Origin: Pseudoclavibacter sp. 13-3
Lineage (GTDB): Bacteria; Actinomycetota; Actinomycetes; Actinomycetales; Microbacteriaceae
Direction of reading: 5' to 3'
DNA: 64,000 nt
Assembly (NCBI RefSeq): GCF_021168475.1
Contig: NZ_JAJOZT010000005.1
Location: 97,057-161,056, forward strand
Made by a program: the position numbers and the translations under genes. The notes under the pieces are model-generated. The model had not been told where the DNA came from, ran no database searches, and saw only the letters and a list, made by a program, of their open reading frames with translations. Positions 9,801-17,850 of this stretch are shown in pieces (positions within the stretch are counted from its first letter, which is position 1; each line of letters begins with the position of its first letter).

Positions 9801-12067
9801 GCATGCTCGACGTGACCGACAACCGTGATCTGGCCGCCGGCACCGTGACGCATCCGGATGCCGTGGTCGCCTACGACCCCGACGACCCGTATCTGGTGGT
9901 CGCCGCCGACAAGGGCACCGCCCGGTTCTCAGACACCGCCAACGAGATTGCCATCGCCGACGGGTTCTGGCTGCAGGACGCCTTCGCGTCGGGTGGTTCG
10001 CACGGCTACGATCACAAGGCCATGGGCATCACCGCCCGCGGAGCTTGGACCTCGGTCGAGCGGCACTTCCGCGAGCTCGGCGTCGACGTCGCGACCGACC
10101 CGTTCACCGCGGTCGGCATCGGAGACATGTCCGGCGACGTCTTCGGCAACGGGCTGCTGCGCAGCCGCAGCATCCGCCTCATCGCCGCGTTCGACCACCG
10201 CGACATCTTCCTCGATCCGCACCCTGACGCCGAGGCCGCCTGGAATGAGCGTCTGCGCCTGTATGAGAAGCCCGGCTCGTCGTGGGCCGACTACCGCCCC
10301 GAGCTGATCAGCGAGGGCGGCGGAGTCTTCTCGCGGGCGTCGAAGGCGGTGCCGATCTCCCCAGAGGTCGCTGCAGTGCTGGGCCTCGACCGCGATGGCG
10401 GAGCCCCGGCCGCGCTCACGCCGAACGAGCTGATCAAGGCCGTGCTCACCGCACCGGCCGACCTGCTCTACAACGGCGGGATCGGCACCTATGTCAAGGG
10501 CAGCGGCGAATCCGACGCCGAGATCGGCGACCGGGCCAACGACGCGATCCGCGTCGACGGGCGCGACCTGCGCGTGCGGGTGGTCGGCGAGGGCGGCAAC
10601 CTGGGGTTCAGCCAGGCCGGGCGCGTCGAGGCGGCCGAGCACGGCATCCGTCTGAACACCGACGCCATCGACAATTCAGCCGGCGTCGACACCTCAGACC
10701 GCGAGGTGAACCTCAAGATTCTGCTCGCCTCGCCACAGGCCGACGGCCACGTGCTCACCTTCGACGAGCGCAACGAGCTGCTCGCCTCGATGACCGACGA
10801 GGTCGCGCATCTCGTGCTCACCGACAACTACCGGCAGAACCGCGCCCTGGGCCTCGAGCGCGATCGCAGCGAGCTGATGCCTTCGTACCAGCGACTGATC
10901 GCTGAGTGGGAAGCCGACGGCGTGCTCGACCGGGCGCTCGAGCACCTGCCCGAAGACGGCGAGTTCGACCGTCGCATCGCCGCAGGCGAGGGGCTGACCT
11001 CGCCCGAGCTCGCGATCGTGCTCTCGTACGCCAAGATCACGCTGAAGCATGCGATTCTCGAATCAGACGTGCCCGACGAATCGTGGACCGACCAGCTGCT
11101 GCGCGAGTACTTTCCGCCCGAGGTGGTCACGCGCTACGGTGAGGCGCTCGAGCGGCATCCTCTGGCGCGCGAGATCAAGGCTACGACGCTGGCCAACGAC
11201 ATCGTCGACCACGGCGGTGTGCAGTTCGTCTTCAGCGTGATCGAAGAGACCAGCGACGACCCGGCGCAGGTCGTGCGGGCGTGGGCGGTCATTCGTGAGG
11301 CGTTCGACGTCGACACCGTCTTCGGCGACATCGCGACCACCGACAACGCCGTGTCGACCGACACGCAGGACGACATCCTGATCCGCTTCAAACGCGCGCT
11401 CGGCCGCGGCGTGCGACTGCTGCTCGAGACGCACAGCGAGCAGCTCGACGTGCCCCGACTGCGCGAGCGCTACGTGCGGCCACTGGCTCGGCTGCGCAGC
11501 GAGCTGCCCGCTCTGCATCACGGCGATCACGAGCAGCGCACCGTGGCGCGTCTGGTCGAGGCCGGGGTGTCAGACGCCGTCGCCGAGCGCAGCGCGTTCG
11601 CTCTCGAAGAGGTGCATCTCATCGGTGTGGTCGACCTGGTCGACGACGCGCAGGCCACGGCCTCATCGGCGGATGTCCCGGTTGCGCCCGATACCTCGGA
11701 TGCGGCGCTCGAGCATGCGGCGGCGGTCGAGTTCCTGGCGTTGCGCCGGTACCACCTCGAACAGCTGCTGCAGCTGGTCAGCCGTCTGCCGCGGCACGAC
11801 CTGTGGCAGACGCTCGCGCGTTCGTCGCTGCGCCAAGACGTCTACGCGGTGCTGCGCCAGATCACGGGCAGCGCCCTGCAGACCGTCGAGGCCTCAGCGC
11901 GCGGCGACCAGCGCGACACCGCCGCGGCTCGGCTCGATGCGTGGGAGACACAGCATGCCGGCGCCATCGACCGGGTGCGGGCGTTGGCGAACCGCCTCGC
12001 CGAGGCGCCCACCGGCGACGCCTCGCCGCTCGTGGTCGCACTGCGGCTGCTGCGCACCGTGCTGTGA
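6887..12067 (+). CDS. gdh: NAD-specific glutamate dehydrogenase, large ~180-kDa type
   Basis: This 1726-residue enzyme oxidatively deaminates glutamate to 2-oxoglutarate with NAD, feeding amino-acid carbon into the citric acid cycle. It is the L_180 class: a long N-terminal region with ACT-like segments, a catalytic core near residues 890-1250 and a C-terminal helical domain. Core motifs include [20 protein letters not shown], then [23 protein letters not shown], with the lysines expected for substrate binding, and later [12 protein letters not shown] and [10 protein letters not shown]. The GTG at 6887 is preferred over the GTG six codons upstream because a perfect AGGAGG lies at 6876-6881, five bases before it. 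It ends 22 bp from a convergent PAQR gene. In characterised relatives the N-terminal region carries allosteric control. Confidence 0.95.
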   Translation: [1726 protein letters not shown]

Positions 12068-12089
12068 TCTGAAGGGGCTGGGCGACGGC

Positions 12090-12884
12090 TCACACCGTCA
12101 CGAGGTAGATCGCCACGGCGTGGCATGCGAAGGCCAAGACGGTGAATGAGTGGAACACCTCGTGGAACCCGAACACCTTCGGAGACGGGTTCGGCTTCTT
12201 CAGCGCATAGACCACGGCCCCGATGCTGTACAGCAGGCCGCCCACGATCACCAGAATCATCGTGGCCGGGTTCGCGCGATAGAACGCCGGCAGGTACATG
12301 ACCGCGCCCCAGCCCATCAGCAGATAGATCACCACGTACAGCCAGCGGGGCGCACCGATCCAGAACACCCTGAAGAGGATGCCGGCGAACGCCGCACTCC
12401 AGGCGATCAGCAGCAGTGCTCTCGCCTGACCAGGCGGCAGCGTCATCGTGGCGAGCGGCGTGTACGTGCCCGCGATCAGCAGCAGGATGTTGGAGTGATC
12501 GATGCGTTTGAGCACCAGCTTCACTCGCGGGCCCCAGTTGAAGATGTGGTAGACCGCCGAGTTGCCGAAGAGCAGGATCGACGAGGCCATGTAGACGGCG
12601 CAGGCCAGCTTCGGCCAGAGTCCGTGCGCCAGGGTGATCAGCACGATGCCGCTGGCCAGCGCCAGCGGAAAGCTCACCGCGTGCAGCCACCCGCGCAGCA
12701 TCGGCTTGTCGCCGCGGATCTCACGGGTGACCTCGGTGATCGGAAGATGCGGCAGCTTCGGCTCCTCAGCCTGAACAGCACGCTCGACGTCCTGCTCAGA
12801 GCCGTTGACGGCAGCACACTGCACCGACCGGGCGTCGGCTGAGTCCGCTGGCGTCACGCCCTGCCGTCGTGTCTGGTCGCTCAT
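12090..12884 (-). CDS. Hemolysin III / PAQR family membrane protein (TrhA-like)
   Basis: The 264-residue protein has a ~75-residue cytoplasmic-looking N-terminus and then seven hydrophobic segments (about 75-264). It carries the PAQR hallmarks: a first block GNSAVYHIF, a central DHSNILLLIAGTYTPLA, and near the C-terminus HEVFHSFTVLAFACH, whose HxxxH supplies metal ligands in this family. Despite the hemolysin name, bacterial members are linked to membrane lipid and energy homeostasis. The ATG at 12884 starts MSDQTRRQG; the longer frame upstream would run into the divergent prenyltransferase. It is divergent from that gene (72-bp gap). A PAQR gene beside a cis-prenyltransferase is also what I recall from M. 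tuberculosis Rv1085c-Rv1086. Confidence 0.92.
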   Translation of the reverse strand: MSDQTRRQGVTPADSADARSVQCAAVNGSEQDVERAVQAEEPKLPHLPITEVTREIRGDKPMLRGWLHAVSFPLALASGIVLITLAHGLWPKLACAVYMASSILLFGNSAVYHIFNWGPRVKLVLKRIDHSNILLLIAGTYTPLATMTLPPGQARALLLIAWSAAFAGILFRVFWIGAPRWLYVVIYLLMGWGAVMYLPAFYRANPATMILVIVGGLLYSIGAVVYALKKPNPSPKVFGFHEVFHSFTVLAFACHAVAIYLVTV

Positions 12885-12956
12885 GGGGCACAGTTTACTC
12901 GCGAGCGGATCCGCGGTCTGCCCCGTGGCCGCGCCCGATTGGGTATCGTTGGGTGA

Positions 12957-13733
12957 GTGTCCAGTACTGCACATCGCACCCCTCTGCTGTATCGCATCTA
13001 TGAGCGTCGTCTTGAGAAGCAGCTCAGGCAGCAGACGCCTCCACAGCATGTGGCGGTGATTCTGGACGGCAACCGACGCTGGGCGCAGAAGCAGAACTCC
13101 CAGGCGGCCACCGGACACCGTGCCGGAGCCGCCGTGATCCGCGAGTTTCTGGGCTGGTGCGACGGGCTCGGCATCGGCATCGTGACGCTGTACCTGCTGT
13201 CGACCGACAACCTCAGCCACCGCGGCACCGACGAACTCACCCAGCTGATTCAGATCATCATCGATCTCACCGACGAGATCTCACGATGCAGCGACTGGCG
13301 CATTCATCATGTCGGCAGCACAGAGGGCCTGCCGCGCGAGCTGGTCGAGGCACTGCAGTCGGCCGAGGCGCGCACCGCCGACGCCGTGGGCATGCAGGTG
13401 AATCTTGCGGTCGGCTATGGCGGGCGTCGCGAGATCGTGGATGCAGTGCGCCTGGCCGCCCGAGACTGGCAGCACCGGGGGCGGTCGCTGGCACAGTTCG
13501 CCGAGAAGGTCAGCGAGAGCGAGATCGCGAGCCACCTCTACACGGGAAGTCAGCCCGACCCTGATCTGATTCTGCGCACCTCGGGCGAGCAGCGGCTGAG
13601 CGACTTTCTGCTCTGGCAGGCGGCCCACAGCGAGTTCTACTTCGCCGACGTGCTGTGGCCAGATTTTCGTCGAGTCGACTTCCTGCGCGCTCTGCGCGCC
13701 TACGCGCTGCGGCAGCGGCGATTCGGCAGCTGA
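12957..13733 (+). CDS. uppS: Cis-prenyltransferase (polyprenyl diphosphate synthase, UppS family)
   Basis: This 258-residue enzyme condenses isopentenyl diphosphate with an allylic diphosphate in cis, making the lipid carrier for cell-wall precursors or a short-chain intermediate for it. The catalytic signature HVAVILDGNRRWAQ lies at about residues 31-44, with the Mg-binding aspartate in DGNRRW. The second signature is DLILRTSGEQRLSDFLLWQ followed by HSEFYFADVLWPDF. The N-terminal RIYERRLEKQL segment is typical of actinobacterial members. The product chain length cannot be told. In mycobacteria the family has a short-chain Z,E-farnesyl form and a decaprenyl form, and the gene context here resembles the former. 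Confidence 0.93.
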   Translation: MSSTAHRTPLLYRIYERRLEKQLRQQTPPQHVAVILDGNRRWAQKQNSQAATGHRAGAAVIREFLGWCDGLGIGIVTLYLLSTDNLSHRGTDELTQLIQIIIDLTDEISRCSDWRIHHVGSTEGLPRELVEALQSAEARTADAVGMQVNLAVGYGGRREIVDAVRLAARDWQHRGRSLAQFAEKVSESEIASHLYTGSQPDPDLILRTSGEQRLSDFLLWQAAHSEFYFADVLWPDFRRVDFLRALRAYALRQRRFGS

Positions 13734-13763
13734 TCGAACGCCCGAGCGGCGGCAACCGGGCTG

Positions 13764-14174
13764 CTAGCCGCGGTTCGTGCGCTTGGCCTCGCGGCGGGCC
13801 GCCCGGGCCTCGAACTTGGCATCGCGCTCAGCGATCTGGCGCTTCTTGCGCTCGAACGGATCGAGCAACACGTCATCGTCGTCAAGGCCCTCGGGAAACT
13901 CCTGGTCGACCACGCCGTACTTCTCTGCGAGCTCGACGCGTGCCTGGCGACGGTAGCGCATGCGCCGAAGGCGCCGCACCATGTCGAAGATCAGAATCGC
14001 GATGAGCACGGCGATGACGAAGATCGCGAAGAAGGCCCCGGGGCCCGCACCGATCTGCTCCTGATCCTGCTGAGGCTGATCAGACGGCGAGGGCGAGGGG
14101 CTGGTCTCGGTCTCGGCACTCCACGCATCAGCGATCGGCAGAGCCGAAGTCACGGTTTCAGGCAGCACAGTCAT
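13764..14174 (-). CDS. Small single-pass membrane protein downstream of mca
   Basis: The 136-residue protein has one transmembrane segment (AFFAIFVIAVLIAILIFDMV, about residues 46-65). A short Ser/Pro/Gln-rich N-terminal part precedes it, and a basic cytoplasmic tail (RRLRRMRYRRQ) leads to a charged C-terminus, DDDDVLLDPFERKKRQIAERDAKFE, rich in Arg/Ala. I recognise no domain. ATG 14174 was preferred to one 14 codons upstream because a GGAG precedes it. It lies 38 bp after mca on the same strand and is probably cotranscribed; a small membrane protein in this position is also recalled next to mca in mycobacteria (Rv1083). Confidence 0.72.
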   Translation of the reverse strand: MTVLPETVTSALPIADAWSAETETSPSPSPSDQPQQDQEQIGAGPGAFFAIFVIAVLIAILIFDMVRRLRRMRYRRQARVELAEKYGVVDQEFPEGLDDDDVLLDPFERKKRQIAERDAKFEARAARREAKRTNRG

Positions 14175-14212
14175 GGTCTCCAGTCTCTCACGGTTAGCGC
14201 ATGCGCAAGCAG

Positions 14213-15187
14213 TCACAACGCAGTGTCAGCGGCAGCAGAAGCGTTGCGGTCGTCCGAAGCGTCTGGGGCACCGTCATCGTCCACGACTCCGGCGAAGAGG
14301 TCGTGCTCTGGAATCGCCGTCTGCACCCGCGAGTCGACCAGCTGGTAATCCTCATAGGGCCACACCCGTCGCTGCAGATCGTTGGGCAGAAAGAAGAACG
14401 GGCTGTCCGGCGCGACCTGGCTCTCATGCGAGCGCAGTGCCGCATCCCGCGTCTCGAAGCACTCCCCGCATTCCACCTGGGTGGTGACCTTGAGCGGACG
14501 CTCGCGGAACAGCTCGGCGACTTCGCCGACCCGCGCCGCAGCTGCGCGCTCGACCGCACCATCGCCTCCATCGCACCCGCTCACCCCTCCGCCGCCGACC
14601 TCGCTGATGTCGGCGGCCATCGCCGCGTGCACCGCCTGAAAACGCTGATAGTTCTGAATGCGGTCGTAGTACAGCTTCTGCACCTGCCAGGCCGGCCCGA
14701 GATCCGGGTGCACGGTCGCATCGGCCGCGGCACGCAGCGCACGCACGCTCACCTCATGGCAGCGGATGTGGTCGGGGTGCGGGTAGCCGCCGTTCTCGTC
14801 ATACGTGATGAGCACGTGCGGGCGGATGCGACGGATCGCCCGAATGAGCGGCTGCACCGTGAGATCGATGGGCAGGGAGGCAAAGGCGAGCGGCGGAACA
14901 GGGTCGCCCGGATCGGGCAGGCCGCTGTCACGGTAGCCGAGCCAGATATGGTCGACCCCGAGGATGTCGCGGGCGGCCGCCATCTCGGTGTGGCGCAGGC
15001 CGGCGATGTCGCGGGCGGCCCAGGCCGTGCGACGAAGACTCGGGTTGAGCACCGAGCCGCTCTCGCCGCCGGTGCAGCTGACCACGGCGACGCTGACGCC
15101 GGCCCGCACGTAGTGCGCGAATGTGGCGGCGCCCTTGCTCGACTCGTCGTCGGGATGCGCATGCACGGCCATCAGGCGAAGTGTCAC
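14213..15187 (-). CDS. mca: Mycothiol S-conjugate amidase
   Basis: Mca cleaves the amide bond of mycothiol S-conjugates, releasing mercapturic acids for export and recycling glucosaminyl-inositol: the actinobacterial thiol detoxification route. The 324-residue protein has the LmbE/MshB-type metalloenzyme fold with AHPDDESS at residues 9-16 and GGYPHPDHIRCHE near 144-156, which supply the zinc ligands. The later segment KLYYDRIQNYQRFQA is typical of Mca rather than MshB. The GTG start has GAGGAGG seven bases upstream. A Gly-rich insertion of about 25 residues near position 205 and an acidic/Ala-rich C-terminal tail make it longer than usual. The gene is divergent from DUF4307 and greA. Confidence 0.92.
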   Translation of the reverse strand: MTLRLMAVHAHPDDESSKGAATFAHYVRAGVSVAVVSCTGGESGSVLNPSLRRTAWAARDIAGLRHTEMAAARDILGVDHIWLGYRDSGLPDPGDPVPPLAFASLPIDLTVQPLIRAIRRIRPHVLITYDENGGYPHPDHIRCHEVSVRALRAAADATVHPDLGPAWQVQKLYYDRIQNYQRFQAVHAAMAADISEVGGGGVSGCDGGDGAVERAAAARVGEVAELFRERPLKVTTQVECGECFETRDAALRSHESQVAPDSPFFFLPNDLQRRVWPYEDYQLVDSRVQTAIPEHDLFAGVVDDDGAPDASDDRNASAAADTAL

Positions 15188-15382
15188 TGGTGGGCCTCCT
15201 CAGCTGCGTTTGCGCACCAGGCTGCGGTGCACGTGTCTGCACCCGGACGCGCCGTCGCTCACGTGCATGAACTCCAGTGTAAATCAGTGCGGTCGGCCGC
15301 GATCGTTCCCGACGCATCCGACGGCTGCCGACACCGATAGACTCGAGCGTAGTGACTATCGAGGCGAGGTGAGGGTCGGCGC

Positions 15383-15784
15383 ATGAGTGCAGGCAACAGT
15401 GCGATGCTGCAGGAGCGCTACGGTCGAGCTCCCCGTCGGCTGAGTCGCCGCGGCTGGATCTGGCTCGGCTCGGTGCTCATCGTGCTCGCGATCGTGGCAC
15501 TCGCCTGGTTCGCGGCCGCGCAGCCCATGGCCTCGGTGCAGGCCAAGACGACGACATCGGCGATCGACGAGCACGGCAACGCCACGGTTCGGTTCACGCT
15601 CAACGTCGCTCCCGGTGCTGCGACGCGCTGCGCGGTCGATGCCCGCGGCGAAGGCCAGAGCCAGGTCGGCTGGAAGTACGTCGACGTGCCCGCCGCCGAC
15701 GTGCAGAGCCGCACCATCGAGGTCACCGTCAAGACCGTGCAGCCGGCCATGGCCGGTTCGGTCGACAGCTGCTGGATCGTCTGA
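15383..15784 (+). CDS. DUF4307 family membrane-anchored protein
   Basis: The 133-residue protein has a short basic cytoplasmic N-terminus with RYGRAPRRLSRRGW, one transmembrane segment (about residues 26-46), and a ~85-residue extracytoplasmic beta-rich domain with conserved cysteines (TRCAVDARG and DSCWIV), suggesting a disulfide. This is the DUF4307 pattern. Its function is unknown. It sits 196 bp from mca on the opposite strand and 85 bp before greA, an arrangement I recall from mycobacteria (greA, Rv1081c, mca), which suggests an old linkage but not a proven joint role. Confidence 0.85.
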   Translation: MSAGNSAMLQERYGRAPRRLSRRGWIWLGSVLIVLAIVALAWFAAAQPMASVQAKTTTSAIDEHGNATVRFTLNVAPGAATRCAVDARGEGQSQVGWKYVDVPAADVQSRTIEVTVKTVQPAMAGSVDSCWIV

Positions 15785-15869
15785 CCGGCTTCTCTGAGCA
15801 TGCGCGCGCTGCCGCCCGTGTCAGAGGGCGGGGAGTACAATTGGCCTTTAGTCATCCGAGGAGAGTGCA

Positions 15870-16358
15870 ATGGCTGATCAGCAAGAGGGAACCTGGCTGA
15901 CGCAGGAGGCATACGACCGCCTGCACGAAGAGCTCGACCACCTGCGCGGCCCCTGGCGCCGCGACATCGCGAAGCGCATCGAAGAGGCGCGCGAAGAGGG
16001 CGACCTTCGAGAGAACGGCGGCTACCACGCCGCAAAAGACGAACAGGGCAAGTTCGAGGGGCGCATCCGCGAGCTCGAGGCGCTGCTGCACAACGCGCAG
16101 GTCGGCACCGTCGAGGTCGAAGACGGCCGCGCCGCCCGTGGCACCGTCGTCACGGCGAAGGTCGCCGGCCGCGAGCTGCGCTTTCTGCTCGGCAACCGCG
16201 AGATCGCAAGCGGCGACATCAAGGTCTTCAGCGAAGAGAGCCCGCTGGGCGGCGCCGTCGTGCATCACAAGGCCGGAGACACCGTTTCGTACGAGGCCCC
16301 GAACGGCAAGACCATGCAGGTCGAGATCGTCTCGGTCGAGACCTACTCAGGCGAGTAG
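15870..16358 (+). CDS. greA: Transcription elongation factor GreA
   Basis: GreA enters the secondary channel of RNA polymerase and stimulates cleavage of backtracked RNA. The 162-residue product has the N-terminal antiparallel coiled coil (about 12-80). Its acidic tip, EEGDLRENGGYHAAKDEQG, contains the D and E that position the catalytic metal. The C-terminal FKBP-like domain ends in NGKTMQVEIVSVE. The start follows GAGGAG. A TACAAT hexamer at 15836-15841 is a plausible -10 box. A strong hairpin terminator lies 25 bp after the stop. Confidence 0.95.
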   Translation: MADQQEGTWLTQEAYDRLHEELDHLRGPWRRDIAKRIEEAREEGDLRENGGYHAAKDEQGKFEGRIRELEALLHNAQVGTVEVEDGRAARGTVVTAKVAGRELRFLLGNREIASGDIKVFSEESPLGGAVVHHKAGDTVSYEAPNGKTMQVEIVSVETYSGE

Positions 16359-16383
16359 GCTCACCGCTTCTCATCTGTGGCGC

Positions 16384-16415
16384 AAAGGGCGTCTGGCCTC
16401 GGCCAGACGCCCTTT
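16384..16415. terminator. Bidirectional terminator between greA and ilvA
   Basis: A perfect inverted repeat (AAAGGGCGTCTGGCC at 16384-16398, GGCCAGACGCCCTTT at 16401-16415) lies between the convergent greA and threonine deaminase genes. It carries an A run on one side and a T run on the other, so it can serve both transcripts. Confidence 0.93.
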
Positions 16416-16427
16416 CTCACCTTCGCC

Positions 16428-17672
16428 TCACCGCACGATCTGCGGGTCGTACCCGATCTCGCGCAGACTGCCGAGCACCTGCTGCAGGTGCTCTTCGCCC
16501 TTGGTCTCGACTGAGATCTGCAGCTCGACCGCGCCGATGTCGAAGCCCTTGCCGTGTCGCGTGTGCAGCACCTCGACCACGTTCGCATCCTGCCCGGCGA
16601 CGTGCTCTGAGATGATCTGCAGCTGGCCAGGGCGGTCGGGCAGCATCACTGAGATGGTCGCGTAGCGCGACAGCTCGACCAGACCGTACTGAATGATCTG
16701 CTGCAGCAGCAGCGGGTCGATGTTGCCGCCCGAGGCGATCGCGACAGTCGTTCCCTCGCTGTGCACCTTGCCCGCGAGAATCGCTGCGGGGGCCGCCGCG
16801 CCGGCTGGCTCGACGACGAGCTTCGCGCGTTCGAGCATCAGCACGATGGCTCGCGCGATCTCTTCGTCACGCACCGTGACGATCTCGTCGACGAGGTCGC
16901 GGATGATCTCGAAGTTCAGCGTGCCCGGGCGCCCGACCGCGATGCCGTCGGCGATGCTCGGCTGCACCGGCACGGTCACGGGATGGCCCGCCTCAAGCGA
17001 CGGCAGATACGAGCTGGCGCGGTCTGACTGCACGCCGACCACTCGGATGCGATGACCGAGCAGCTGCGCCTTCTGCTTCACCGCGGCGGCGACGCCCGAG
17101 ATCAGGCCGCCCCCGCCGATCGGCACGACGACGGTCTCGACATCGGGTTGCTGATCGAGAATCTCAAGCCCGATCGTTCCTGCGCCGGCGATGACCTTCG
17201 GGTCGTCATACGGGGGAATGAACGTCGCACCCGTCTCGGCGCTGAACGCCTTGGCCGCTGCCAGGGTGCGGTCGAAGATGTCGCCTTCGAGCCTCACCTC
17301 GGCGCCGTAGCGGCGGGTGGCCTGCAGCTTGGGCAGCGCGACTCCGATGGGCATGAAGATGGTCGCATCGACGCCCAGCTCGCGGGCAGCCATCGCGACG
17401 CCCTGCGCGTGGTTGCCGGCCGACGCCGCGACGACGCCGTGCGCACGCTCTTCATCGGTCAGCGACAGCAGCTTGGTGTACGCTCCGCGCACCTTGTATG
17501 CACCTGTGCGCTGCAGATTCTCGCATTTGATGAACACCTCGTGCCCGAGTTCGGCTCCCAACGCCTTCGACCGTTCGATGGGCGTGATCTTGGCGATCTG
17601 CGAGACGTTCGCGCGTGCTCGTTCGATCTCTTGCAGCGACGGCGCCGCGGCGAGTCCTATTGGTGTGGTCAT
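16428..17672 (-). CDS. ilvA: Threonine ammonia-lyase (threonine deaminase) with one ACT domain
   Basis: This PLP enzyme converts threonine to 2-oxobutanoate, the first step toward isoleucine or threonine catabolism. In the 414-residue protein the PLP lysine is in TGAYKVRGAY (about residue 55). SAGNHAQGVA near 80 and the phosphate-binding GGGGLISG near 183 complete the fold-type II site. A single C-terminal ACT domain (about 325-414, SVMLPDRPGQLQIISEHV) matches the shorter threonine deaminase class rather than the two-ACT biosynthetic enzyme of E. coli. ATG 17672 gives the normal N-terminus; the frame extends 18 codons further upstream without support. Confidence 0.94.
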   Translation of the reverse strand: MTTPIGLAAAPSLQEIERARANVSQIAKITPIERSKALGAELGHEVFIKCENLQRTGAYKVRGAYTKLLSLTDEERAHGVVAASAGNHAQGVAMAARELGVDATIFMPIGVALPKLQATRRYGAEVRLEGDIFDRTLAAAKAFSAETGATFIPPYDDPKVIAGAGTIGLEILDQQPDVETVVVPIGGGGLISGVAAAVKQKAQLLGHRIRVVGVQSDRASSYLPSLEAGHPVTVPVQPSIADGIAVGRPGTLNFEIIRDLVDEIVTVRDEEIARAIVLMLERAKLVVEPAGAAAPAAILAGKVHSEGTTVAIASGGNIDPLLLQQIIQYGLVELSRYATISVMLPDRPGQLQIISEHVAGQDANVVEVLHTRHGKGFDIGAVELQISVETKGEEHLQQVLGSLREIGYDPQIVR

Positions 17673-17850
17673 GTGGAGTTCTTCTGCTTTCGTGTGATTT
17701 CCCCGGTCACACGCGACACCGCGCACAGATGGTCAGAGCCATGCGGGCGATGCTGCGACGTTCCAAGAATACCGGCCCGGTCTGTTCAGGGGCGGGCGCA
17801 GCGGCCGACTGCGTCTGCAAGGGGGTTTGGTACGGGCTGGCGCAGGGCGC

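Noticed and set aside
12885..13220. Upstream extension of the PAQR protein to 376 residues
   Set aside because: It would overlap the divergent cis-prenyltransferase; the ATG at 12884 gives the family length.
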